Assembly: GCF_030767025.1 (NCBI RefSeq)
Contig: NZ_JASITE010000006.1
Span: 358,481 to 422,480 of the forward strand
Reading direction: 5' to 3'
Length of the DNA: 64,000 nt
From: Nocardia sp. CC227C
GTDB lineage: Bacteria; Actinomycetota; Actinomycetes; Mycobacteriales; Mycobacteriaceae
This document shows positions 55,392 through 63,609 of the stretch, in pieces; within the stretch, counting starts at the first letter, position 1; every line of letters begins with the position of its first letter. The translations under genes were made by a program, and so were the position numbers. Below the pieces are notes generated by a model. That model had not been told where the DNA came from, ran no database searches, and saw only the letters and a program-made list of their open reading frames with translations.

Positions 55392-55442
55392 CAACTCACC
55401 TTAGCGCGCCGGCACACTGCCCGAGACGGCCTGTCTCACACA

Positions 55443-56135
55443 TCACCCCGCACGGAGGCCGAGCAGATCGGCCATGGTCCGCACCGCGTAATCGAAGAAC
55501 GCCGCCGCCGGGTCCATACTCCCGACCAGCTGGCCGTTGAGTTCGAAGCTCACCGCGCCGAACAGCTGCGTCCAGGCCACCACCACCCGGGCCAGCGCGG
55601 GTTCGGGCACTCCGGGGGTGAACCGGGCGGCGAGGGCACGCGTCTGTTCGGCCAGCGGCGGGTCGAGGTTCTCGTCGGGAACCGCGAGAGTGCCCGCCGC
55701 CCAAGCCCGCTCGACAATGCCGAGCAACGCGAGCGGCACCCGCGCGGCCGGGCCGACGGTGGTCTGCGGGGCCGCGTACCCGGGCACCGGGGAACCGTAG
55801 AGCAGGGCGTATTCGTGCGGATGCGCGCGCCCCCAGTCCCGTACCGCGTGGGCGGCCGCACACCACTGCGCGCGTGGGGTGTCCGCCCGCGCCACCGCGG
55901 TCTCGACGCTCGCGCCGATGGCGTCGTACGCCTCGATGAGCAGGGCGGTGAGCAGATCGTCGCGGCTCGGGAAGTACCGGTACAGCGCCGATGACACCAT
56001 GCCCAGTTCGCGGGCGATACCGCGCAGCGACAGCGCGGCGGCGCCGGATGCGGCCAGTTGGCGGCGGGCGGCGTCGGTGATCTCGCGGGTGATCTCGGCG
56101 CGGGCCCGGGCGCGGGCGGTCCTGGGTGCACTCAT
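55443..56135 (-). CDS. TetR-family regulator, divergent from Ddn-like reductase
   Basis: 230 residues from ATG 56135 (MSAPRTARARARAEITREIT). Helix-turn-helix: AARRQLAASGAAALSLRGIA then RELGMVSSALYRYFPSRDDL. The C-terminal part (WCAAAHAVRDWGRAHPHEYALL) is the WHG-type TetR domain. Two palindromic boxes lie between it and the divergent reductase, so autoregulation plus control of that gene is likely. Confidence 0.9.
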   Translation of the reverse strand: MSAPRTARARARAEITREITDAARRQLAASGAAALSLRGIARELGMVSSALYRYFPSRDDLLTALLIEAYDAIGASVETAVARADTPRAQWCAAAHAVRDWGRAHPHEYALLYGSPVPGYAAPQTTVGPAARVPLALLGIVERAWAAGTLAVPDENLDPPLAEQTRALAARFTPGVPEPALARVVVAWTQLFGAVSFELNGQLVGSMDPAAAFFDYAVRTMADLLGLRAG

Positions 56136-56175
56136 GCGTAACAGTGTGCCACGTTTCGGAGCGCCGAATTGTTTC

Positions 56176-56243
56176 GAGAGCACTGCTCTTGACATCGTGC
56201 GGACCTTGCGTGCACACTGATCACATCAGAGAGCGCCGCTCTC
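56176..56243. promoter_or_regulatory. Two TetR-type operator boxes and a -35 element
   Basis: GAGAGC-ACT-GCTCTT at 56176-56190 and GAGAGC-GCC-GCTCTC at 56229-56243 (perfect) share the same half-site, 53 bp apart. A consensus TTGACA (56189-56194) overlaps box 1, and CACACT at 56213-56218 is a possible -10, giving a rightward promoter for the Ddn-like gene. Confidence 0.65.
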
Positions 56244-56279
56244 GAACCCAGATGTTTCACACGCAGACAGGGACCGGCC

Positions 56280-56732
56280 ATGAACGACATCGCCAAGCGC
56301 CACATCGCCCCCTCCGGACTCGACCCGCTCGTGAACCGGCTCACCACCCGACTGAGCAAGCTCGGCATCAGCGTGGCCGGATCACGCCTGCTGGCCGTGC
56401 GCGGCCGCACCAGCGGCGAATGGCGCACCGCCACCGTCAACCCCCTGACCACCCCCGACGGCTCGCGCTACCTGATCGCACCGCGCGGGCGGACCCAGTG
56501 GGTGCGCAATCTGCGGGCAGCGGGCAGCGGCGAACTGCGGCTCGGACGCAAGGCGGAGCCCTTCACCGCCACCGAGGTCGCCGATGCCGACAAGATCCCG
56601 GTGCTGCGCCTGTACCTGGAGAAGTGGGGCTGGGAGGTCGGCCGCTTCTTCGACGGCGTCACCAAGGACGCCACCGATGCCGAATTGGCCGCCATCGCAC
56701 CGGGTTTCCCGGTCTTCCGGATCGAATCCTGA
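56280..56732 (+). CDS. Ddn-like deazaflavin (F420)-dependent nitroreductase family protein
   Basis: 150 residues. The split-barrel Ddn family is indicated by LLAVRGRTSGEWRTATVNPL, YLIAPRGRTQWVRNLRAAGS and the C-terminal ATDAELAAIAPGFPVFRIES. Such proteins use F420H2 to reduce quinones and activate nitroimidazoles; the natural substrate is unknown. It is divergent from a TetR gene with an operator pair, so it is probably derepressed by a small molecule. Confidence 0.88.
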   Translation: MNDIAKRHIAPSGLDPLVNRLTTRLSKLGISVAGSRLLAVRGRTSGEWRTATVNPLTTPDGSRYLIAPRGRTQWVRNLRAAGSGELRLGRKAEPFTATEVADADKIPVLRLYLEKWGWEVGRFFDGVTKDATDAELAAIAPGFPVFRIES

Positions 56733-56823
56733 CCCGGCGGCGGCGCTGCGATCCGCCGCGCCGGGGTGGCCGCATTCGATGCCGCCCATCGCGGAGCCGT
56801 CACGATAGCCGCGGGCACGTTGA

Positions 56824-56871
56824 CCGATACATCATGTCTCACTAATCTGTGTATGTAACGGCTTGTATCGG
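56824..56871. promoter_or_regulatory. Inverted repeat upstream of the AurF-like gene
   Basis: CCGATACA at 56824-56831 and TGTATCGG at 56864-56871 are perfect 8-bp arms with a 32-base spacer. Between them lies ACATCATGT, a small palindrome. The right arm is 24 bases before the ATG. A candidate operator for an unlinked regulator. Confidence 0.45.
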
Positions 56872-56895
56872 AAACTTCGAGTTCGGAGAGCTGTC

Positions 56896-57795
56896 ATGGG
56901 CAATGAGGCCGCACTTCTCCCCCACGATTCCTTCGCGCAGCGGCTGCTGAACGGATCGGCGAAGAAGTCCTACGACCCGGTGGTGGACCTGGATTGGGAC
57001 GCCCCGCTCGACCCCGAGAGATTCTTCCTGCCACCCGAGGTGGTGTCGCTCTACGGCACCGAACTCTGGGATGCGCTCAGCCCGGCACAGCGCCGCGAAC
57101 TCTCCCGCCAAGAGCTCGCCAACGTGCTGTCGGTGGGGATCTGGTTCGAGAACCTGCTGAACCGGCTGCTGCTGCGCGAACTCATGAACGGCGACCCCAC
57201 CTCCCGGCATTCGCACTACACCCTCACCGAGATGGGTGACGAATGCCGCCACATGATGATGTTCGGCAAGCTCATCGACCGCGTCGAGGCGCGCCCGTAC
57301 TGGCCGAACGCCGGTGGGCGGGTGGTGATCTCCGGATTGCAGCTGTTCCTGCGGGGGTCCATGGTATGGGTGGGCGCGCTGGTCGGCGAGGAGATCTTCG
57401 ACGCCGTACAGCGGCGAACCCTCGACGATCCCGAACTGCAACCGCTGGTGGCGCGGGCCATGCGGGTGCACGTCACCGAGGAGGCCCGGCATATCGGATT
57501 CGCCCGCGACGCGCTGGTACGGCGAGCCGCGACCATGTCGAAGGCCGAACTCGCCTACACCCGACTCTGTGTCGCGGTGGCCGCGCCGCTGTTCGTCTAC
57601 CTGCTCACCAATCGGCACATGTACGAACGCGCCGGTCTCGACGGGCGTGCCGCCCGGCGGATCGCCCGCGAGAACCCTTACGCCAAGCGAACACTCGGCG
57701 CGGGCGCGGCGAACCTCGCCGGATTCCTGGACAAGCACGGGCTGATCGGCCCGGTCGGCAAGGCGATCTGGCGACGCCGGGGGCTGATGGCATGA
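56896..57795 (+). CDS. AurF-like diiron oxygenase
   Basis: 299 residues from ATG 56896 (MGNEAALLPHDSFAQRL), preceded by GGAGAG. The four-helix diiron ligands can be placed: Glu in SVGIWFENLLNRLLLREL, Glu/His in LTEMGDECRHMMMFGKL, Glu in VGALVGEEIFDAVQRR, and His/Glu/His in RVHVTEEARHIGFARDAL. AurF oxygenates aryl amines to nitro groups; many relatives act on unknown substrates. Its stop overlaps the next gene's ATG (ATGA), so the two enzymes are probably made together. Confidence 0.88.
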   Translation: MGNEAALLPHDSFAQRLLNGSAKKSYDPVVDLDWDAPLDPERFFLPPEVVSLYGTELWDALSPAQRRELSRQELANVLSVGIWFENLLNRLLLRELMNGDPTSRHSHYTLTEMGDECRHMMMFGKLIDRVEARPYWPNAGGRVVISGLQLFLRGSMVWVGALVGEEIFDAVQRRTLDDPELQPLVARAMRVHVTEEARHIGFARDALVRRAATMSKAELAYTRLCVAVAAPLFVYLLTNRHMYERAGLDGRAARRIARENPYAKRTLGAGAANLAGFLDKHGLIGPVGKAIWRRRGLMA

Positions 57796-59561
57796 GCGAA
57801 CCCGAAATCGTCATCGTCGGCGCGGGTTTCGGGGGCATCGGCACCGCCATCGAACTGCGGCGGGCCGGATTCGAGGACTTCGTCATCCTGGAGAAGTCGG
57901 CCGAGGTCGGCGGAACCTGGTGGGAGAACACCTATCCCGGTTGCGCCTGCGATGTCATGTCGCTGCTCTACTCGTTCTCCTACGCACCGAATCGGGAGTG
58001 GACGCGGCTGTTCGCGCGCCAGCACGAGATCCTCGACTACCTGCGGCGCACCGTGGACCGGTTCGGGCTGCGGGAGCGAGTGTGGTTGCGCTCCGAGGTG
58101 ACGACCCTGGACTTCGACGACGACGCCGACCGCTGGGAGGTGCGCCTCGCCGACGGCACGCGGTTCCGGCCACGGTTCGTGGTACTGGCGGCCGGGCCGC
58201 TGCACGTGCCCGCCGTTCCCGACATCCCGGGGCGGGACACCTTCGGCGGCACGAGTTTTCATTCCGCACGCTGGGATCACGACTTCGATCCCGCCGGGCG
58301 GCGCATCGCGGTGATCGGCACCGGGGCCAGTGCGGTGCAGTTCGTGCCCCAGATCGCGCGCGACGCCGCGCGGGTATCGGTGTTCCAGCGCACGCCGCAC
58401 TGGGTGATCCCGAAACCGGACCGGGCGCTGTCGGCGTGGGAGCGGCGGATGTTCCGGCTGGTGCCCGGCACCCAGCGGCTGTACCGGTGGGTCACCTACT
58501 GGGGCTACGAGTCGTCGATCGTGGGCTTCCTGCGGCCGGAGGTGATGCGGCGGTTCGAGTTCCTGGCGCGCGGGCACCTGCGCCGCCAGGTGCGCGATCC
58601 CGAGCTGCGGCGGCGGCTCACCCCCGCGTACCGCTTGGGCTGCAAGCGGATTCTGGTGTCGGACGACTACTATCCGGCGCTCCAGCGCGACAATGTCGAA
58701 CTGGTGACCGAGTCCATCGAGCGGATCGACCACACCGGCATCACCACCGCCGACGGCGCGCACCGGGAGTTCGACGCCATCGTCTACGGCACCGGATTCC
58801 AGGTCGCCGACCGGTTCGCCGGGCAGCACGTGGTGGGCGCGAACGGCCGGTCCCTGCGCGATGTCTGGCGCGGTGGGATGGAGGCGTTCCTCGGGGTCGC
58901 CGTGCACGGCTTCCCCAATCTCTTTCTGGTCATGGGGCCGAATTCCGGCGGCGGCAACCAGTCCATCGTGTTCATGATCGAGGCGCAGGCCCGCTACATT
59001 CGGCAGTGCCTGGAGCTGGCGCGGCGCACCGGCACCACGCGGGTGGAGGTGCGGGCCGGGACGCAGCACGAATTCAACCGCAGAATCCAGGCGAAACTGG
59101 CGGGCACCGTGTGGAATGCGGGCGGCTGCGACAGCTGGTACCTCGACGAGCACGGGGTCAACCGGGCGGCGTGGCCGGGGTCGAGCGTGTCCTACTGGCG
59201 TACGCTGCGCCACCCGAAACCCGGGCATTTCGATCTCACCGTGCCCGCCGAACGCGAACCGGCGCACGCGTATTCGGGTCCCGCCGTGCTGGACGCACCC
59301 GGGCTGGAACTGCCGGTGACCGTCACCCTCGGCGGATATCCGGATCCGATCGACGGGCGGTATCACTGGTACGGGCGGATCACCGCCACCCCGGACGCGG
59401 ACCTGCCCGATCCCGGTCGGGCGCGGGTGTATCTGGCGCTGCCCGGGCGCGAACCGGTCCCCGCCCGGCTCGAGGAACGCGATCCGTGGGGCAATCTCCG
59501 CATCGCGGGAACGGGAGAGCCGCCGTTCCCGCTGGAACCGGTGGCCGCCGACCACCTCTGA
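57792..59561 (+). CDS. Flavin-containing (Baeyer-Villiger-type) monooxygenase with C-terminal DUF4873 domain
   Basis: 589 residues. FAD motif IVIVGAGFGGIGTAIELRRA at the N-terminus, the second Rossmann motif IAVIGTGASAVQFVPQIARD near residue 175 for NADPH, and FHSARWDHD near residue 155 in place of the Baeyer-Villiger FxGxxxHxxxW motif. The conserved GPNSGGGNQSIVFMIEAQAR is present. Residues about 490-589 form the DUF4873 domain seen fused to actinobacterial FMOs. Coupled to the AurF-like gene; likely the same pathway. Substrate unknown. Confidence 0.9.
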   Translation: MSEPEIVIVGAGFGGIGTAIELRRAGFEDFVILEKSAEVGGTWWENTYPGCACDVMSLLYSFSYAPNREWTRLFARQHEILDYLRRTVDRFGLRERVWLRSEVTTLDFDDDADRWEVRLADGTRFRPRFVVLAAGPLHVPAVPDIPGRDTFGGTSFHSARWDHDFDPAGRRIAVIGTGASAVQFVPQIARDAARVSVFQRTPHWVIPKPDRALSAWERRMFRLVPGTQRLYRWVTYWGYESSIVGFLRPEVMRRFEFLARGHLRRQVRDPELRRRLTPAYRLGCKRILVSDDYYPALQRDNVELVTESIERIDHTGITTADGAHREFDAIVYGTGFQVADRFAGQHVVGANGRSLRDVWRGGMEAFLGVAVHGFPNLFLVMGPNSGGGNQSIVFMIEAQARYIRQCLELARRTGTTRVEVRAGTQHEFNRRIQAKLAGTVWNAGGCDSWYLDEHGVNRAAWPGSSVSYWRTLRHPKPGHFDLTVPAEREPAHAYSGPAVLDAPGLELPVTVTLGGYPDPIDGRYHWYGRITATPDADLPDPGRARVYLALPGREPVPARLEERDPWGNLRIAGTGEPPFPLEPVAADHL

Positions 59562-59564
59562 ACG

Positions 59565-59933
59565 TCAGCGCAGCGCGGCGAGCGATTCCTCGTCGCGGGC
59601 GACGACGGCGCGACCGTCGGCGGTCAGCACGATCGGGCGCTGGATCAGCCGCGGATGCTCGGCCAGAGCGGTGATCCAGCGATCGCGGTCGGCGAGGGTG
59701 CGGCCCCAGGTCGAAACGCCGAGCTCCTTCGCCCGCGACTCGGTGGTGCGGGTGATGTCCCACGGCTCGAGGCCGAGTCTGTCCAGCACCGCGCGGATCT
59801 CCGCCGCGGTGGGCGGATCGTCGAGGTAGCGACGCTCCACGTAGTCACCGCCGGCGGCGTCGAGCGCCGCCTTCGCCGCCCGGCTCTTCGAGCACTGCGG
59901 GTTGTGCCAGATCTCGGTCTGTTCGGCTGCCAT
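59565..59933 (-). CDS. ArsC/Spx-family arsenate reductase-like protein
   Basis: 122 residues. Thioredoxin-like fold: IWHNPQCSKSRAAKAALDAA with the catalytic Cys of the family, YVERRYLDDPPTAAEIRAVL, and the conserved Arg in HPRLIQRPIVLTADGRAVVA. ArsC reduces arsenate, usually with glutaredoxin; YffB/Spx relatives have other roles. No ars transporter lies nearby. Lies 22 bases after the large unknown gene, so they may be co-transcribed. Confidence 0.87.
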   Translation of the reverse strand: MAAEQTEIWHNPQCSKSRAAKAALDAAGGDYVERRYLDDPPTAAEIRAVLDRLGLEPWDITRTTESRAKELGVSTWGRTLADRDRWITALAEHPRLIQRPIVLTADGRAVVARDEESLAALR

Positions 59934-59955
59934 GGGATCCGAGCCTAACCGGTGC

Positions 59956-62169
59956 TCACAGCCAGTCCACCACCCAGCGATAGGGTCGCATCCAGTACAG
60001 CGGGCCGGGCGGGACCGGATGACCCCAGCGCTGCTCGGCGTGCTGCACGGCGGCCAGGGCGGGCGGCGGCGGGGTGCCCTCGAAGATCTCGTGGATGTGG
60101 CGACGCCAGGTGTTGAGCATGGGGGCGATCGCGTCGGGATCCTGCGCGAAGGCGAATTCGAGGCAGCGCGACATCAGGGCGTCGACCGCGTTCGCGGAGG
60201 TGATCGGGTCGCCGGTGCCGAGCGAATGCAGGAACGCCTCGATGAGCGCGTAGGCGACGGCGTCGTGGACGGAGGTCTGACCGTTCTCCAGCGCCCAGAT
60301 GCCGAGATAGGTCGGGCCGCTGTTGTCGGTCCACACCGCGTGCGCCTCCGCCACCCGGTCGTCGAAGATGAGCGCGGTCAGCAGCCCCAGCACCGACTTC
60401 GCCATAATGAGCGGATCGGGCTGTCCGGCCTCCAGCGCGTCGTCGATCAGGGCGCGGAACGCGGAGGCGGCCAACCCCGCCCGGCCCGCCGCCAGCAGCG
60501 CGTCGGCGGTCTCCCCGCCCGCGCACTGGTCGGCCGGAGGCTGCTTGGGTCCGGCCGACGACTCCGGTGCGGCCGGGTTCGCGGCGTAATTCGTGTCGAG
60601 CAGCGGGGTGGACAGGGCGGCCGGTGGCGGCTGATCCGCCGAGAACGGCCGCTCCAGCACCGGTTCGCCGAATGCCTGCGCGGGCGCGGCGAATTCATCG
60701 AACGACACATCCGCCGCGGACCCGGCCAACTGGCCGAACGGCGGAATCACATCGGGCGCACCGGTATCGGCGACGGGGGCGTCGGCACGCTCGGCGCGGG
60801 TGGGCAGCGGCGGCAATCCCGTCGGTTCATCGACACCCGGTAGGGCGAACTCGGCGTCCAAGGGTGACTTCCCGGCCCTGCGCGGTCCGGGCAGTGGCGG
60901 CAGGCCGGAGATATCCGGCTCCGCGGTGTCGCCGATCGGCGCGGGCGCTACCCCACCGTCCAGCCCCGGCAGGCCCCCGTCGCCCGTATCGGGCACAAGC
61001 GAAAACCCCCCGCTGTCCCGCCCCGACTGTGGCGGTAGCCCCCCGGCATCCCGTTCCATTGGTCGCCCCCCGGCGGTGCGGCTCGGTAGCGGCGGTGGGG
61101 CCTGCGTCTCCGGGTACGCCGTCGGCGTCGGATCCCCGGCCTTCAGGCCCGGCAGCGGTGGCACGGCCCCGGCCTCCCGGCCCGGCAGTGGCAAGGAGGC
61201 GTCGGCGTCGTGTCGCGGCACCCGGGGTACGGTCTCGGCGTGTCGGCCCGATGACGGCTCCAGCCCATCGGCGTGCCGTTCCGGCGACGGCGTCGCCGCG
61301 GCACGACGGTTCGGCAGTGCGGGGTGTTCGACGGCGGCGTCGCTGCCCGCGGTCGGCAGACCCAGTGGATCGAGGCCCGGGGCGGCCGGGTCCGTGGAGC
61401 CGACGGGCTCGTCGCCGAGCGTGGGCAGATCCGGACCGGATGCCGCGTGCGCTGCCACGCCGTCCGGGAACGGCGGGTCGGCGGGCAACTGCTCCCCGGT
61501 GCCGTGCACGCCGGCGATGCGGTCCTTGACGGCGGGCGCGCTGTCGAGGTACTCGCGTGCCTCCCGGGCGAATTCGTTGTCCACCCCGGTCAGCCAGTCG
61601 CGCCCGGCCCACAGGATGTCGAAGACGTCCCCGCCGACCTGGTGTTCCACGGCGGCGCACAGCGCGTAGTACCCGTAGGAGCGGTAGTCGTCGAACCCCT
61701 CGCCCTCGCGCACCAGCAGCACCGCGTACGGCGTTGCGAGATCGTGCCTTTCGATGTCTCCGAGCAGGGTGCACGCGGTCATGGCCGCCATCAGCACCTC
61801 GTTCTCCGCGCCGAGCTGGCGTCGGATGGCGATGCACTTGTCCGCCATGGTGACCGCGACGTCGGCCCGGTCCAGCTGCGTCGCCGCCTCCACGGCCATG
61901 GAGTACATGGTCGCCATGCTCCCCGCCGGGATATCGGCCGCGAACCGCGCGGGACCGCTCTCCGCGATGCGTAGCGCCTGCGCGAAATCCGCGGCGGCGA
62001 AGGCGGCCCGGAACCGGTACGACACGATCCAGCCGTAGTCCTTCGGGTCGGGTTGGTCCAGCAGCGAGTCGTCGAACGCGGTGAGCCGCTCCAGCGCCTC
62101 CACCGCCTGTCCCTGGTCCAACATGCCGCTCGCCTCGTTCATCACTGCGACGAACGCCTCTCGATCCAT
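59956..62169 (-). CDS. 737-residue protein of unknown function with TPR-like ends and a Pro-rich centre
   Basis: ATG 62169 (MDREAFVAVMNEASGMLDQG) follows GGGAAGG; 63 upstream in-frame residues are unlikely. Residues 1-230 are Ala-rich helices with a TPR-like rhythm (RFRAAFAAADFAQALRIAES; EVLMAAMTACTLLGDIERHD). About 230-560 is a disordered region of short degenerate units such as LPPLPG, LPGRE and GLPPLPT. About 570-737 is again helical (AFRALIDDALEAGQPDPLIM; LYWMRPYRWVVDWL). No catalytic motif was recognised. It may be an actinobacterial scaffold or secretion-associated chaperone-like protein; that is a guess. Confidence 0.85.
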   Translation of the reverse strand: MDREAFVAVMNEASGMLDQGQAVEALERLTAFDDSLLDQPDPKDYGWIVSYRFRAAFAAADFAQALRIAESGPARFAADIPAGSMATMYSMAVEAATQLDRADVAVTMADKCIAIRRQLGAENEVLMAAMTACTLLGDIERHDLATPYAVLLVREGEGFDDYRSYGYYALCAAVEHQVGGDVFDILWAGRDWLTGVDNEFAREAREYLDSAPAVKDRIAGVHGTGEQLPADPPFPDGVAAHAASGPDLPTLGDEPVGSTDPAAPGLDPLGLPTAGSDAAVEHPALPNRRAAATPSPERHADGLEPSSGRHAETVPRVPRHDADASLPLPGREAGAVPPLPGLKAGDPTPTAYPETQAPPPLPSRTAGGRPMERDAGGLPPQSGRDSGGFSLVPDTGDGGLPGLDGGVAPAPIGDTAEPDISGLPPLPGPRRAGKSPLDAEFALPGVDEPTGLPPLPTRAERADAPVADTGAPDVIPPFGQLAGSAADVSFDEFAAPAQAFGEPVLERPFSADQPPPAALSTPLLDTNYAANPAAPESSAGPKQPPADQCAGGETADALLAAGRAGLAASAFRALIDDALEAGQPDPLIMAKSVLGLLTALIFDDRVAEAHAVWTDNSGPTYLGIWALENGQTSVHDAVAYALIEAFLHSLGTGDPITSANAVDALMSRCLEFAFAQDPDAIAPMLNTWRRHIHEIFEGTPPPPALAAVQHAEQRWGHPVPPGPLYWMRPYRWVVDWL

Positions 62170-62412
62170 GATCGCCTTCCCGAATGATCCAAACACTGGA
62201 TCGTATGCCGCGGCCCCGGACAGCCGTGGCCGGTGAGGGGAATCCCACAGTGCCAACACCATTGGCATCACTCCCACCGTCCCCGCCTGTGCCGTAACCA
62301 CACTCGCTGGGTCTACGAATCCAGTATCCGCATCCCCACCGACACCACCACGTCCCACCTCACCCCAAACCTGTTTCCGCTGCGTAAAAGATGAATCCGG
62401 GTGGCCGACGCG

Positions 62413-62670
62413 CTACCTCCGAACGGCCTGGTACGGAAATCGACGCGAATACCGTCGGGTCGTGAGCCCGCGCCTGCCACGCACGATCACCGCTGCCGGA
62501 ACGAGTCGCAGGGAAGGGACGAGCCAGCAGTCACCCTGCTCGGTCGCGACCTCGAGGCGACAAACCGCGCACACCAGGTTCGGACCGTAGCTGCCGTCGG
62601 GCACGACGCATCCACTGCGCCGGAGCTGCTCGGCATGCGGTGACATACCGCGAATATCGTTCGGCGACAC
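62413..62670 (-). CDS. Small hypothetical protein with Cys pattern
   Basis: 85 residues from GTG 62670 (VSPNDIRGMSPHAEQLRRSG), or ATG 9 residues later. The segment CVVPDGSYGPNLVCAVCRLE then VATEQGDCW looks like real protein rather than shadow and has a C-x(12)-C-x(2)-C-x(11)-C pattern that might bind a metal. The C-terminal 25 residues are basic. No family recognised; it could be the edge of a larger decayed gene. Confidence 0.45.
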   Translation of the reverse strand: MSPNDIRGMSPHAEQLRRSGCVVPDGSYGPNLVCAVCRLEVATEQGDCWLVPSLRLVPAAVIVRGRRGLTTRRYSRRFPYQAVRR

Positions 62671-63112
62671 GCCGGAGAGCCGGTGCCAGTCGCTGACCGC
62701 AGCCTAGCCCGGCCCTGCTCACGAGAACCATGGGGAAATCCTCGAAGACGACGATTTCGCCTGACGGATTCGCTCCGAGAACCTCCAGCGCAGCCGTAGC
62801 GTGAGGGTATGAGTCGGGTAGGCACGGGGATCGGCCGGACATCGCGGCGGATACCGCACGCCGGATCGCCGGAAAGCGTGTCGGGCGGGACTGTACGTCG
62901 GGCGCGTCGCGTCCTGATGCCGTCGCCACGATCTCATCGCGTGATCGCGCGATGACGCTCCGGTCAGGTCACGGGTGTCAGAGTGCCCCGACATCGGCCA
63001 TGCGGGTACACCGCCAGCTCGGTTGCCGCGGCGGCGAATCCGTGGCGTGGGATGCGCTCGCCGCCACCGGGAGGTTCGTAGCCCACCGAGCCCGTTGCGC
63101 GGGGAGCGGCGC
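62671..63112. other. Poorly coding stretch
   Basis: About 440 bases without a confident gene. The minus strand around 62810-62710 reads YPHATAALEVLGANPSGEIV then VFEDFPMVLVSRAGLG, which looks like genuine protein but has no clean start or stop, so it may be a gene remnant ending at the start of the small protein at 62670. Nothing else is seen. Confidence 0.35.
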
Positions 63113-63331
63113 ATGAGCGGAGAAGAGGCGGAACGCGGCAATGAACGCGAGGGCGGACCGATCTCCTACCAGCACCGCGACGACGGCATCTGGCCGGTCG
63201 GCGACGATGGCTGGCCGCTCACGGTCGAGCAGGTCGCCGAGCTCGAGAACGATGCGCGCGATACTCGCGAGTTGCTCGGTCATATGGGTGAGGTTGTCGA
63301 TGTAGAGCCGGAGTCGGTGGAGGATGTCTGA
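63113..63331 (+). CDS. Small acidic hypothetical protein
   Basis: 72 residues from ATG 63113 (MSGEEAERGNEREGGPISYQ), with GGGGAG 7 bases upstream. Ends in a helical acidic stretch (LTVEQVAELENDARDTRELL). Contains the aromatic run DDGIWPVGDDGWP. No family recognised. The start is supported by the ribosome binding site; otherwise little can be said. Confidence 0.5.
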   Translation: MSGEEAERGNEREGGPISYQHRDDGIWPVGDDGWPLTVEQVAELENDARDTRELLGHMGEVVDVEPESVEDV

Positions 63332-63609
63332 TTCCGTCTCAGTGGTGGACGCCTCGTCCTGAGCAGATCGTGAGTGGGACGGGTCGAAATGCGGTTATGG
63401 GCTGATCCGGGTTAGGTGTTGGTCAGCTGGTGCTCGGGGTGCAGGCGCATGTCGCCGGGTGTCGCCGCAGAGATTCAAGAAATAGGTGTGGTGGCGTTGG
63501 GTGGCTTACCTGGCTTTCGCTGACGCCGGGTTGGGTGCCGCGCGCGTCTACCCCAGCCCACGGACTGGCTGGGGTTGCGTTCTCGAAATGGCCGTTTCGG
63601 GGTGGCGGT

